A stretch of 64,000 bases of DNA from Pythium myriotylum (GCA_023091665.1 JALJCQ010000031.1:496001-560000); one strand, 5' to 3'. Shown: positions 54,277 through 64,000, numbered from the stretch's first letter. Made by a program: numbers and translations. Notes: generated from the letters alone by a model not told the origin.

Positions 54277-54394
54277 ATGCGATTCCTCCGTGTTACTGAG
54301 CTACTCCTACTAATCTGCCACCCTCACACACACACATGCGATTCCTCCGTGTTACTGAGCTACTCCTACTAATCTGCCACCCTCACACACACAC
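54277..54394 (+). repeat. 59-bp tandem repeat, two perfect copies
   Basis: Units 54277-54335 and 54336-54394 (ATGCGATTCCTCCGTGTTAC...), each ending in a CA microsatellite. Copy A has one diverged unit. Confidence 0.95.
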
Positions 54395-54680
54395 AAAGAT
54401 TGCAGCCATCTTCTCACTGGTGTGCTCAACATCCCCTCCCCCCCCCTCTCTCTTTCTCTCTCATACTAACCTTGCACACTCAAACACACCGTGACGCAAG
54501 GTTAACGAATGGTCTGGCGTCAGCCAAACAAACAAAAAAAGACAAGCTTCTTATAAGTGACCCTCATCTTTACAACAGAGTCGAGTATCCATGAACGCCA
54601 TGCAGGGCCGCCAAAACAAATCATGGCACCCCACGCTAAGTGCCATATAGAGCATGTGGCCGACTCGTCTCATATTGAAA

Positions 54681-55169
54681 CTAAATCGTGTACGATAGGT
54701 CGTGATTCATCCAACTTGAAAAGGGATCAGAGTGCATCTCCTCTTGGCACAAATCAAACGCGTCATCCACTAATAGATACGGCATCAATACTTCATCTTG
54801 AGCCCACAAGATCGACCGATTCTTCTCGATGAGACGTGCTGCCTCTTGTCTTGCTTCGATGATCATCTCTCCAGCGAATGATAAAAACGGCAACAATGCT
54901 TCATCCTGAGCCCATGACATGGACCGATTCTCCTCGTCGAGACGTGCCGCCTCTTTCCCTGCTTCAATGATCATTCGAATAAGATGGAGTCGGCGCACTG
55001 ACGCGCGTAGATCTTCAATGCGCTCTTGCCAGCGTAACACAGAGTTCCGTTGCGCCACTCGATGTCTAGCGCGGCGTTCCTCGATACTCATGCGCGGGCG
55101 CTTGTACCCAGTCGACCACGTGATCGAGTCGACTGTGATGTATTCGAGGTCTTCCGTGTTGTTTTCCAT
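54681..55169 (-). CDS. bZIP-like small protein, copy B (internal duplication)
   Basis: 162 aa. Same first ~90 residues as copies A and C, then a second, diverged copy of the module MIIEAxxEAARLxExNRS (MIIEARQEAARLIEKNRSI followed by LWAQDEVLMPYL). The C-terminus (DDAFDLCQEEMHSDPFSS) distantly resembles that of copy A. Copy C lacks the second module, so the ORF has grown or shrunk by whole modules while staying open. Confidence 0.55.
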   Translation of the reverse strand: MENNTEDLEYITVDSITWSTGYKRPRMSIEERRARHRVAQRNSVLRWQERIEDLRASVRRLHLIRMIIEAGKEAARLDEENRSMSWAQDEALLPFLSFAGEMIIEARQEAARLIEKNRSILWAQDEVLMPYLLVDDAFDLCQEEMHSDPFSSWMNHDLSYTI

Positions 55170-55521
55170 CGTGGGTTTGTGGAAGGAAGGGTGGATTGTT
55201 GTGTGGCGGTCAAATTGTTAAGTGGACTCGGTATCCAAGGGCAGAATCGTTCACCCAACATTACCCGACCTGTCGGATGAGTGTTGAGATAGGCGAGAAT
55301 ATGCTGATTACAGTGGTTGATTATGTCATTATTCTGATTTGACATGACTTGACAGGTCGGGTGTATTGCGTCGCTCTTTCTCCTGCACCTTGAAGTTTAC
55401 GATCGCAATGCAACACCTGAATCGTGATGTTCACGGGTTTTCACTGGTTCAGCGTAACTTCCAGTCAAGGGTATTAGGCACGAAATCTGCTTTTGACGCG
55501 CAGTCACCCCTTCAAAGGTTA

Positions 55522-55542
55522 CGGGGTAGGCCCCCTACCCCG
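55522..55542. repeat. palindrome, 9-bp arms, 3-bp centre
   Basis: CGGGGTAGG, CCC, CCTACCCCG. Confidence 0.9.
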
Positions 55543-56122
55543 CCACCCATATCACATGATCAAGATTGTCTGCGGTCCGAGTTACTGGGTTGGAGGACCC
55601 CGCGGGTTCCACCACAAGCGTATTTAACACGAAGGTGGGGTGTCGATTTTGTCCACAAGCGCCGTTCAAGACTGTATGTCTGGATTGTGACGCATCAGCT
55701 CGTGATCAAAAGTTTCTGAGATAACTGGAGGCAGATAAATTCACACAAATTTTGTAGGAAAAGCGAGCTATTCAGCTGACATGGACTACAGAATGTAAAC
55801 CGATGATGTAGAAAACGGTTGCTTCTATATCTATGCGACATTGTCTTCAACAGATCGCGACCGAAGTTTGAGCATCCCCCGCCGGTTTTAAGAGGTTGTT
55901 TAGAGTTAAGCAGACGGAAATGAGCATCTCTCCAATTTATAATTTAAATACGCGCACGTGACAATAGCCATGTCTTCAAGCCGGAAGATAGAGTAGAGAC
56001 AGTACTGCGAGTAATGGGACATTACTGCCCATCTGTGGCACCCAACACCGGCTCGACCTCGTCACATCCAGGAGCCTTTGTTCAAACTTTAGGCATCGCC
56101 ACTCTGTTTGACAGCTGTGTCC

Positions 56123-56149
56123 TTTGCCTCTTCTAGTAGAAGAGGCAAA
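56123..56149. repeat. perfect palindrome, 13-bp arms, 1-bp centre
   Basis: TTTGCCTCTTCTA, G, then the exact reverse complement. Confidence 0.95.
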
Positions 56150-56939
56150 TGCTTCACGGTCGGGAGCGAATTATTGTTTTTAGTGTATTTTTGTAGTACC
56201 AATAGTGGCCGACAGTCTAATAGGGCCTAATTGGGCAGTTCGAATGATTCCCGACAGGAATGCCTACTTCGAAGAACTTCCATGGACTAGGCGTCGCTAA
56301 CGGGAACTAATCAGCACAGACCATCCAGTCTGTACTTCTCGAAGGGCGGAAGGAATAAGCCTCCGTCGACTCGTACGGCTTCGACGTTTGTGGCACCTGT
56401 CCGCATCTCATGTCAGGATCCGTAAGAAACTCATACGTCCGGTAGGGTCTAGCTTGATTTTGCAATGCTATTCACTCCACCGCCGCAACGCGAGACAGTT
56501 CCATTTCAGATCGCTCTGTATCCTTCTCATGATAGAATCCTTTCCAACACAGCCCATGGACGTGCAAAGGATCACGCGAGTCCCGACGATTGGATATTGC
56601 GGACGTCGGGACTGTCTACTACAATAGACAGGAGTTGAGCTCTCCAATAGAGACACGAGTCATGCCGCATGTAAAGAGGCTTGCTTTGGTCGAGAATTGA
56701 CGGCCCATCGGATTGTAGGAGCAATGGTGATGATGAAGACGATGCAAACAAGGTCTATTGTTCGCATTAACTGTGTCCTAAGAGCATTGTTGGAGCAATG
56801 GTAGTCTCCATCGAAGATCGAGCCCGTTATCGTGGTAGCAAGATAAGAAGATTCCAGCGTCGTGTCACTTGTCGACTGCCGCTTCATCTCGGTGTATTAT
56901 AGTCCTGACATCCTGCTCTTCGTGAAATGATGACGATGA

Positions 56940-57740
56940 TACAAGTGAATTCTATTGAGTTCATCCTGTGAATCCTAATAGCTTGATGGGCTGAACATGC
57001 ACGCCTTCATGTGTCAGTATGGTGGACACAAGTGGGCCACCACGGACGTAGGTCGTTGTAGAGCAAGTTCGACAAGACAGTCCGGCTGTCTTGGGAACGA
57101 AGGGGTTCGAGGGGGGTTTCTCCGCTCGGTTTTGTACCGAATCAGCCGAGTCGCCCGGCCATCTTGTTGCGGTGGCGGGTCCAGGCTGAGACTTCGGTGA
57201 GGTCAGCCAGTCGTCGTGCGAGTAGGTAAAGATTGGCTATTAATAGTGCACGATTGCGAGGGGGTCGGTGGTCGCGTAGCTGCCTGAGTACGAGGGCGCT
57301 ACAGCCGATGACTTCGAGTTGGGTGATGTTACGTTCTCGGGCAGCCCGGAGGCCATCGATGAGTCCTTTGTAGAGCGCTTGATGAAGGGTAGAGCTAGGT
57401 GTGGCGAGCGTGGTACCACTCGTCCAGACGGTCGAGGCATCACTTGAGGTTGTGTTGACCGTGACGAGGACTGCTCCGAAGGCCGCCGTCTCGGAGGTGG
57501 CATGAGTGCCACCGTCGAAGAATAGGAGGTGCGCGCAGTCTTGTCGGGTTGAAACCTCCTAGGGGAGGGTCGGCGGGGTGAACTGCGTCCAGAAAAATGC
57601 GCGGAGTTCTTCGATGAGCATCGCGTCTTGGTGGGTAGCCGAGGGGCTTGCGCTGACCCGGGTGCTGAGCACACGGAGGGCGTGCTGACATGAGGCGTCG
57701 TGGAGAACCGCTGCGTGTTTCACCGACCAGAGGGTGTTCT
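56940..57740 (-). mobile_element. LINE RNase H fragment with 3' tail
   Basis: On the minus strand, from about 57530 to 57140, a continuous frame without ATG encodes RNase H (LLFFDGGTHATSETAAFGAV; QLEVIGCSALVLRQLRDHRPP; WTRHRNKMAG). The glycine-rich turn after the first Asp is altered (THATSETA) and the next Asp is Cys (IGCSALV), so it should be inactive. The tail at about 56945-56990 reads AGCTATTAGGATTCACAGGA then GAACTCAATAG. It interrupts a decayed segment that is duplicated at 45.6-47 kb. Confidence 0.75.
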
Positions 57741-57744
57741 CCTA

Positions 57745-57903
57745 GGTGGATCAATTCGGCAGCTATTCACTGCAACACTCTACACACGGCATAGCGAGGA
57801 CTTCTTCTACAAGCGAAGCATGGCAAAATCGCGAGAGAGCGCGTACAGACCTGTCATTTTGATGTTGTCGAGACCGGTGGATCAATTCGTCAGCTATTCA
57901 CTG
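57745..57903 (+). repeat. 28-bp direct repeat
   Basis: GGTGGATCAATTCG then (G/T)CAGCTATTCACTG at 57745-57772 and again at 57876-57903, one base different. Confidence 0.9.
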
Positions 57904-59049
57904 ATCTCGGATGCAATCGAGTTCATCGTGGAGAACGGAAGAGCAATCTGGACGTGATTGCGTTTACTTGGGGTCATCCCTGTCGTCGCATTGAAGCGGA
58001 AACCGCGGGACCAGACTGAGATTCTCTTGAAGTTCACATCGAAGAGGCTTCGTTTGGATTCGGCACAATTTCGTAGAGCGGGATGGGCAAGTACACGCTT
58101 CCCTGCTTGTGATGTCCAGGAGAGAAGGGTTTGTCACGTATGTCTTTACCGAGAAGGGAGGGGGGGGAGGACTGTATCTACTTTCGATGTACTTTTGCAT
58201 CCCACACTCCTATGCGCTCGTTAGGATGTGAAAATGGTTGTAAAAATCGCGTCATGTACACGGATCTTGACTGAAGTTTGGCGTCCACGATCAGATGGCA
58301 AAATCATCAGCGAAACATCACAACGCCAGTCGAACCCATCGTGAAAAGACTTCCGTCTTCTCGTTCTGCCCCATTCGAGGGATCAAACTGAGAAATGGAT
58401 TTCGGATGGAATCCATCAAAATGAGATCTTGACACAGTTCTTCATATGGCATCAGCACTCTCAACAGCCGGTCATGCATTCTCGCCTTTTATTTTATCTG
58501 CAGCGCCTTTTTTTCACGCATGGTACAGTACTGTAGTTGTGAGATGAGGTCACAGAATCAGTCAAACGAAACTTTAGTTGCGTCGCTCCTGGGAAGCGTC
58601 TAAAACAGGTCAATTTGTGGGTCAGGTCAGCGTCTTTTCTATGCACGCATCCACTTGGTCAGGCAACAGGTCACGTCGAGCCACGTGACCAATGCTCACT
58701 GTCACTGCCGAGGTCAGACTTTTGACGCCGAAACAGACTTTCCACAGTCGAATAACCAACAAACCAATCAAACAAGAACAGGGCTCTCTCACTCCAGTCT
58801 TCTCGTTGTAGATCCCCTTTGGCCGGGCTGAGCAACACGGACACCAGCTTTGCTCTTGTACGAATTACAACATAAATATTCATCGTGTAGTCACGACTAC
58901 TAACTGAAATATCCATCGGGTAGCCACAACACCAAGAAACAGCGATTAGCTTCTGCGCACTTTCAGGTCTGGGGGCACTTGGTCACCTGGTGTGATCACA
59001 CGCGTAGACAACTACAGTTTCGATCTACTTCCATTGATCAGGTTTGACT
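57904..59049. other. decayed duplicated segment, copy 2; no gene
   Basis: 57955-58610 aligns in order with 46350-47090. Frames are broken in both. I cannot name the original gene. Confidence 0.45.
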
Positions 59050-59352
59050 CGGATTGTGGAGGACTAGATCGCCAGACATTGCATCTGCCACTGGACCCAT
59101 CACGTCCGCGCGTACAAAAAGATGGTTGATCTACTTGCCAATCGTGCGATGGACTCGCGATCTAGCCTGCACATCCTTCACCCAACCACCCGTGAAGGTC
59201 ACACCGACTTTTCGGAACGGCTGCATAACGGCCTACTTCTTTGGCTCGCAACTTCCACCGTGAGTAGCGTTGAGATGTGGAAGGCGAAGCCCAGCCGAGC
59301 TATTCGGATTCACAAGCTGAACTCAATACACTTTATCATCATCATCTCATGA
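59050..59352 (+). mobile_element. LINE RNase H end with 3' tail
   Basis: Frame reads KMVDLLANRAMDSRSSLHILHPTT, closely like HNKMADLLANLAMDSRSS at 37.9 kb, then the same tail (AGCTATTCGGATTCACAAG, GAACTCAATACACTTTATCA, TCATCATCTCA). 5'-truncated. Confidence 0.75.
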
Positions 59353-60319
59353 CGAGTGCCCTCCACATCGGTTGTGCTGGAGACACGTGTAAGTCTTATC
59401 ACACGGAGACACAACATAGTTGACGTCTACGGTGCCTGGTCACACCAGCAAGTGCAAGTGCACAGAGTGAGCTGCCATGATGTGCATGCCCCGCTCGCGT
59501 ACAGATTGGAACGACACCCGAATTCGCCGGACTACGTAGCTCATACCATCGCCAGGTTTCAAGGACTATTTGACGAATCCGAAGAACCCGACACCAACAT
59601 CTTGACGCTGCCCGGTCCAATGCGATTTCACTTATTTGATTGGAGGCCCACGTGCTATCTCTGGGCGAGGAGGAGGGAACGCAGATGCCAACCCCGAGAT
59701 CCTCAGCAACCCGGTGACCATCCGACGACTACCAAGAACCAAGCTATCATGGCCTCAACGAAAGCCTCCAAGCCAAGAGAGTACATCCGGCACAACTCAA
59801 CTGTCATGATGATACGCTAAATAACTTCACTGTGAATTCCGTGGAAGTGAGATCTGCGTCCACCAATCGTGTCATCACGAGCGTGCCCACAATACCATAC
59901 CAGATGCCTTGACAAATCACACGACGGACACGAGACGAGATAGGCAGGTCCATCACCCGGCTAGCAAGGGATCTGCCATCGAGACCTGCTTCGGCTCGCG
60001 AACTCCGGTATACAACCCTTGGTAACTAGCTAAGTTGGCCAACGGTTATGACATGAGTACACTACAAATTGCGCTCAAGATTGCACGAGGCAATCTAAAT
60101 CCCTTCAATTTTCAATGAACACAAGAGATAGCCAAGTCTCGCTTGTTGGTCGAAAACATCACTTTGAGCTCGTAGCAATTAGAGTTCGTTGGTTAAAATC
60201 AACTCAATACAACTCACCCTCATCACAATCGTTTTCGTTGACCAAGCACTCCTCCTACACATGCGTACTACGTTTGCGAGTTGTACGCCATTTATCATTT
60301 TCAACCAATGTCATTTAGA
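59353..60319. other. no gene recognised
   Basis: A 154-codon plus-strand frame (59356-59820) has no motif I recognise. Confidence 0.35.
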
Positions 60320-60321
60320 TA

Positions 60322-61248
60322 CTGGACCGATTCCCGTAGGATTTAGAAGCCTTCCTAGAGCTAAATCGGCGTTCTATCCTAAATTTTAGAAAACAAGCGA
60401 CCCCCGCAGAAAACACGCCGTCCAAATTCCAAAAAATATCGCCGTTTCGGAGCATCCTTTCTCCGAGGCATTTCACTCGGAATGCATTGGAACGGCTTGG
60501 CGATCGATCGTAACGACGGGCGCTGCCTTGCCGTTCTAGAGAAATTGGACATGAGAGACAAGTCGGCAAACTTGCTCTCGCTCGCGATCTCTTTCTGCCT
60601 TGACTTCCGCGAGCTACGTGGGAGGGAGGCTTTCAGTTGTCTGTCGATCTTCGATGTTTCCTCCCCACGTAGCTGGTAAACAATCCCATCGCGGACGTGG
60701 CGCGGCTGCGCACGTTCGGCACGGTGCGCTCGTTCCAGTAAAGTTGATGGACCGCATTCATTCGTTGCTGCGTTGCTGTCCGTTAGATGAACAGCCTTCA
60801 CACAGTTAAGGAGCGCCTCCACGCATGCGTCACTGTACCCTTTCGCGCCAGGCTTGCGCGCGCGCGGACCTCTTCTTTCGCCGCCATGGCCGCGCGCTTG
60901 CCGTCGCGTGGAGGCTCTTCGTGCCGGTTGCCGACAAGCGGGTTTCTTGGGAGCGTTGAAGTGCGAGTCCCTCGTGGCTTGATCGACGTTTTTGCTCTAA
61001 TCCCCCGTTTTGTTCACCGTGTCCCTCGTTTTAAGATCATTTGTGTCAACAGTTTCCTTATCGTATTGTACAGGGTATCGTTTTTCGATCGCTCAGAGGC
61101 TTCTAAATATCTAGAGAGGGGGGGGGACCCCCCTCTCCAGATTGTGATCTGAGGAGGGGGGTCTGACGGCCCAAATAAGATTTAGATTGTCGAGACCCGA
61201 AATTTTAGCTTTAGGAAGGCTTCTAAATCCCTACGGGAATCGGTCCAG
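60322..61248. mobile_element. non-autonomous TIR element flanked by TA
   Basis: 927 bp with ~45-bp terminal inverted repeats. They start CTGGACCGATTCCCGTAGG on each side, differ by one indel and a substitution, and run through TTTAGAAGCCTTCCTA. TA lies directly outside both ends (60320-60321 and 61249-61250), as in Tc1/mariner. The inside has no transposase. It holds a 147-codon minus-strand frame (60379-60822) of unknown nature and a G/C-run hairpin near 61115-61138. It lies between the repeat zone and the last FYVE family member. Confidence 0.8.
60379..60822 (-). CDS. hypothetical ORF inside TIR element
   Basis: 147 codons, Arg/Ser/Lys-rich; no recognised domain. It could be captured host sequence or a chance frame. 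Confidence 0.2.
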   Translation of the reverse strand: MEALLNCVKAVHLTDSNAATNECGPSTLLERAHRAERAQPRHVRDGIVYQLRGEETSKIDRQLKASLPRSSRKSRQKEIASESKFADLSLMSNFSRTARQRPSLRSIAKPFQCIPSEMPRRKDAPKRRYFLEFGRRVFCGGRLFSKI

Positions 61249-61429
61249 TAAGAATCGATGAATGTGACGCGACGGTTTTATGGGCCAAAAAGTCTCGCTT
61301 AGTGGAAGTTTTTCGCGCGCCAGCCCCCGTAAACATCGGATACATTTTCCTTTCTTTTCTGTGTTACGAAGAGCTTTGCCCCAGCGATCCGAGAGAGGAT
61401 AGCTGATCGTGCTCACTGGAGGATGCGTT

Positions 61430-62763
61430 CTACTGCCTATGTTTGGATGTGTTCCGGCGGACACTTACTGCGGCTTGTTGCAATCGCTGCAAGAGCATAC
61501 TTTGATCTCGCAAAGAAATCGTGATCTTCTGAAGAACGAGCAGGAACTTAGAACGCTCCAGATCCGGCACATATGCCACACGCTGCATCTCGCTTGTGTC
61601 GACCGTGAGAACGGCGCTGTCCCTATTTCCTGTGAGTTCGACCAACATATTCTCACGGCAGTTTGCGTTCGCCCGCAAACTCACTTCTTCCGCAAATGCG
61701 TCCTCATACTCCACCGCGATAGCATCAGTGAACAGTAACTCGTCGCAACCAATCGAACTTTCCGGTGAGATGGGCTGAGGCGACACGAACGAGGTTCTGC
61801 AACGAATGCTACCGTCTTCGAACTCCAGCATCGGCGTAGGACTCGCGTGAGTTGTATAGCGCAAAGCGAGTGGTGTCGTGACCCTATCTGGTTCGCTGCT
61901 CTCGCGAGGCCAGTTTAGATCGATATCTGGGTGATGATCAACATCATCGTGGACGATCACCCTATCATCGAGCACTGGCGTGTCCTGTAGGTTGGCGCGA
62001 TCAGATCGCTTTTTGCAGGGAAAACACGTCTTGGTGAAGTAAAGTCTTCCCGTGCACCTCCATGTCCCCAAACCCATGGTCGAATCGGTACGGCACGTGC
62101 GAGGCACCTCTTGCACACATTCTTCCCACATAACGAGCACGCGTGCGTCGGATGGAAGATCGGAAAGCCACGCAAGCACACGTTGCAGTCCCGTCGGAGA
62201 TCGCACAGAGTCCACTTTTGGTAGTGTAATGCGTACATGGACGTGTTTGGCATTGAGATCGTACGGCCAATTTGGTGAAGACCGAAAAATCGCCGCCACA
62301 CTTGGCGTCAAAGCCCACCCACGGGCAGTTCACCGGATGGTAGATGCGGCAGCAAATCTCGCCATGGACAGTAAGGCCAGCAGTCAGGTGCGTCGGCAGT
62401 GTCCGCGAAGAGACTCTTCTGGACATTATAGTGTTGCTCTCTTGTCTCGCTCCGGAGGAATCGAGCGACGTCTTCATAGCCACCGTGGATCTTCCCATAG
62501 ACACACGAGTGACTTCTCGATCGATCCGATTTGTCGGCGAAACTGTAGGCACTGAGTCCACCGAGTTGAGCTTGTACCTTCCACGAAGGCATATTCGTCG
62601 GATTATCATTTACTGTCGTAGCGTTGTATGTGTTACACCTAATGGCAGCGCTGTTGCGTGCGTCGCGGACGATAATTCGCAGGCGTTCGAGCCGCTGCCG
62701 CGAAAGATGGAAAAAGTGGAAAATGTTGTCGTCGATAGGATTGACCTTGGGGAAGAGATGCAT
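61430..62763 (-). pseudogene. START-FYVE family gene 12, disrupted by LINE fragment
   Basis: The N-terminus starts at the ATG at 62763 (MHLFPKVNP...) and keeps the pre-START helix and early START (VARFLRSETREQHYNVQKSLFADTADA), then breaks at about 62393. The segment 62283-62392 is plus-strand LINE RNase H. The family sequence resumes before the finger (HYQKWTLCDLRRDCNVC, HACSLCGKNVCKRC) and then shifts frame before the last ligand pair (KTCFPC). The C-terminus is in a third frame: TPVLDD, LTVDTSEM and a terminal helix (SLRDQSMLLQRLQQA). Most of the START domain is missing. The early finger and C-terminal frames are each open for long stretches, so decay may be fairly recent. Confidence 0.88.
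62283..62392 (+). mobile_element. LINE RNase H fragment inside gene 12
   Basis: Plus-strand reading TLGVKAHPRAVHRMVDAAAN then LAMDSKASSQV, clearly the same RNase H C-terminus as the insertions at 33 and 50 kb. It lies in the opposite direction to the host gene. No 3' tail or target duplication is visible, so it may have come in by repair rather than by ordinary retrotransposition. Confidence 0.8.
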
Positions 62764-64000
62764 TGATGTGCTTGATGTATGTCGAAGTGCGACGATGAGT
62801 GACACTACTGGTCCTGTTCCGCGAGAATACTGTCACGCCATCGAGTCCTTCGCAGGAGTACACTCTATACACCGGTCTTATATCGTGGGTTGTGTCCAGA
62901 CGATTGGATTCAATTGTCAGAGAATCCTCCATCAACAGCGCTCTGTGTGTGCGAAGATGATGATGGTCGAGAACGTCTCCACGATGCTCCTATGTTGAAG
63001 GTTGTTGGGCGTCTGGCTTCTGTGGAGGAGGAGGGTCGCATTTGGTATGACATTGTGACAAACGCAAGACAGAATCCGCTGAAGCCATCAAATGATCGGG
63101 AGTGCAAATCCTCAGAAACAATTTCAGATTACGTTGTGGTGAATTGGGGTCTCCTGCTGAGGCGACCTCGACCCGGGGCCATTAGTCTATCGGTGGGGAC
63201 AGACGCGTTTCGACAAACACTTTGGGAGCGTCACTCTGTCCCTGTGGCTGTTCACGTTCTACTTGGATCTCAGACTTCCAGATGTTCGAGGAAGGTCAAC
63301 TATTCGAAGCAGAAGGTAATCAATCTGCCGTTGTTAGCGACGAATTCTAGGAGGTGCAGGCTTCCTGGGGTGGTTACGACGCTGATAAATGGTCGCTTGA
63401 AGAGCCGGTTCTTCCTTCTCCTCGACCAACCGCAATCAAAAGTACCACGGATGCTTTTCTCGAGGCGACTAGCTGTGATTTTCACTGGCTTGTGGCATCC
63501 ACTGAAGTACTCACGTAGATCAAATCGTAAACCGCCTGGGAAGATGCATTTCTACGCTGCCAAAATTAAACTGTAACCATTCTGATCTCCTCCAAGGAGC
63601 TACAATTCCTCCAAAGAATTCATGGGGAAGGCGTTGCGCTAGCACCGTTCTCCGTGCTGTAACGACTTGGCTAAGAGGCACGAACTCTCTTCTCCTCGTC
63701 GTATAATCTCCTCCAGCCAAATTGGCTGCCTGGGTATAGTATAACTGTACTATCGTCCACAATGACTAGTGTTAGCTTAAAAGTATACAAAGGAGCTAAA
63801 CACCTCTGTTTTCAAACGATCCGGCTCAGGCAGCGTAAACATTCCCTTATATCACTGACTGGTAATACCCGCAACGGCTTGGGCAGCCACGGAGATCTCT
63901 TTGGATACCTGTCTCGACAGATTCAGTTGACGGAGATGATGTAGGCCAGCATGTCCTCACTTAAACAAGCCTTCTGGGCAGCCGCTCCGCACACCTGCCA
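62764..64000. other. end of window, one long unrecognised frame
   Basis: Apart from the frame at 62890-63576 only short overlapping frames are present. Confidence 0.4.
62890..63576 (+). CDS. hypothetical protein, 228 codons
   Basis: The longest unassigned frame near the end of the window. Its first part (CVCEDDDGRERLHDAPML) loosely resembles the segment after the finger in the START-FYVE proteins (CxxC...DTPMLG), but on the opposite strand. The rest is basic and unrecognised. Could be chance. Confidence 0.25.
   Translation: MCPDDWIQLSENPPSTALCVCEDDDGRERLHDAPMLKVVGRLASVEEEGRIWYDIVTNARQNPLKPSNDRECKSSETISDYVVVNWGLLLRRPRPGAISLSVGTDAFRQTLWERHSVPVAVHVLLGSQTSRCSRKVNYSKQKVINLPLLATNSRRCRLPGVVTTLINGRLKSRFFLLLDQPQSKVPRMLFSRRLAVIFTGLWHPLKYSRRSNRKPPGKMHFYAAKIKL

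Larger units (their letters stand above)
53600..55240 (-). repeat. bZIP-carrying dispersed repeat, copy B
   Basis: The most complete uninterrupted copy: left block (53600-53900), middle block (53920-54110), a C-rich block with a 59-bp tandem repeat, then the bZIP-like ORF and its upstream flank. Same order as copy A without the Copia insertion. Confidence 0.7.
55241..56939. other. no gene recognised; small inverted repeats
   Basis: Inverted 12-mers ACCCGACCTGTC (55263-55274) and GACAGGTCGGGT (55351-55362) with a 76-bp spacer may mark a small element. Palindromes at 55522-55542 and 56123-56149. 56695-56935 is the second copy of the decayed segment at 45640-45800. Confidence 0.4.

Overview
The window looks like oomycete nuclear DNA (Phytophthora/Pythium-like). 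The main evidence is a tandem, intronless family of START-domain plus FYVE-like zinc-finger proteins of the kind expanded in oomycetes. In addition, six of these genes have a sequence just upstream that matches the oomycete core promoter (initiator plus flanking promoter region), and the repeat complement fits: Copia, pogo-like and LINE elements and a bZIP-like small ORF family. No rRNA, tRNA, CRISPR or bacterial operon structure was seen.

Layout. (1) About 1.2-27.4 kb is a head-to-tail array on the minus strand. It starts with six START-FYVE genes (1.2, 5.2, 8.9, 11.9, 14.6 and 16.9 kb). The sixth is split by a one-base frameshift. Five short FYVE-only genes follow (19.3, 20.8, 22.2, 23.5 and 26.7 kb). 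The first of these has lost its C-terminus and keeps a remnant of the N-terminal helix of the long form. A twelfth member, at 61.4-62.8 kb, is a wreck in which a fragment of a LINE RNase H domain sits where most of the START domain should be. (2) About 27.5-61.3 kb is repeat-dominated. It holds a pogo-like DNA transposon killed by one nonsense codon, many 5'-truncated LINE pieces (two with clear target-site duplications), a young Copia element with LTRs that look identical, a dispersed repeat family carrying a bZIP-like ORF, a small element with TA-flanked terminal inverted repeats, a fold-back element, and decayed duplicated segments.

How the parts fit. The START-FYVE and FYVE-only proteins share three things: an eight-cysteine zinc finger, a short motif of the form (I/V/L)DT(S/D)(E/D)M, and a C-terminal amphipathic helix of the form SIxEQExLLRxLQ. 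The array therefore looks like one birth-and-death family in which the lipid-binding START domain has been lost repeatedly while the finger and the C-terminal module were kept. The repeats between 28 and 61 kb separate the last member from the rest and supply the fragment that destroyed it.

The most unusual structural signal is a set of long, near-perfect palindromes whose arms are separated by a single base. They concentrate in and around the bZIP-carrying repeat, and the Copia element landed in an arm of one of them. All identifications come from reading the sequence; no database search was run.
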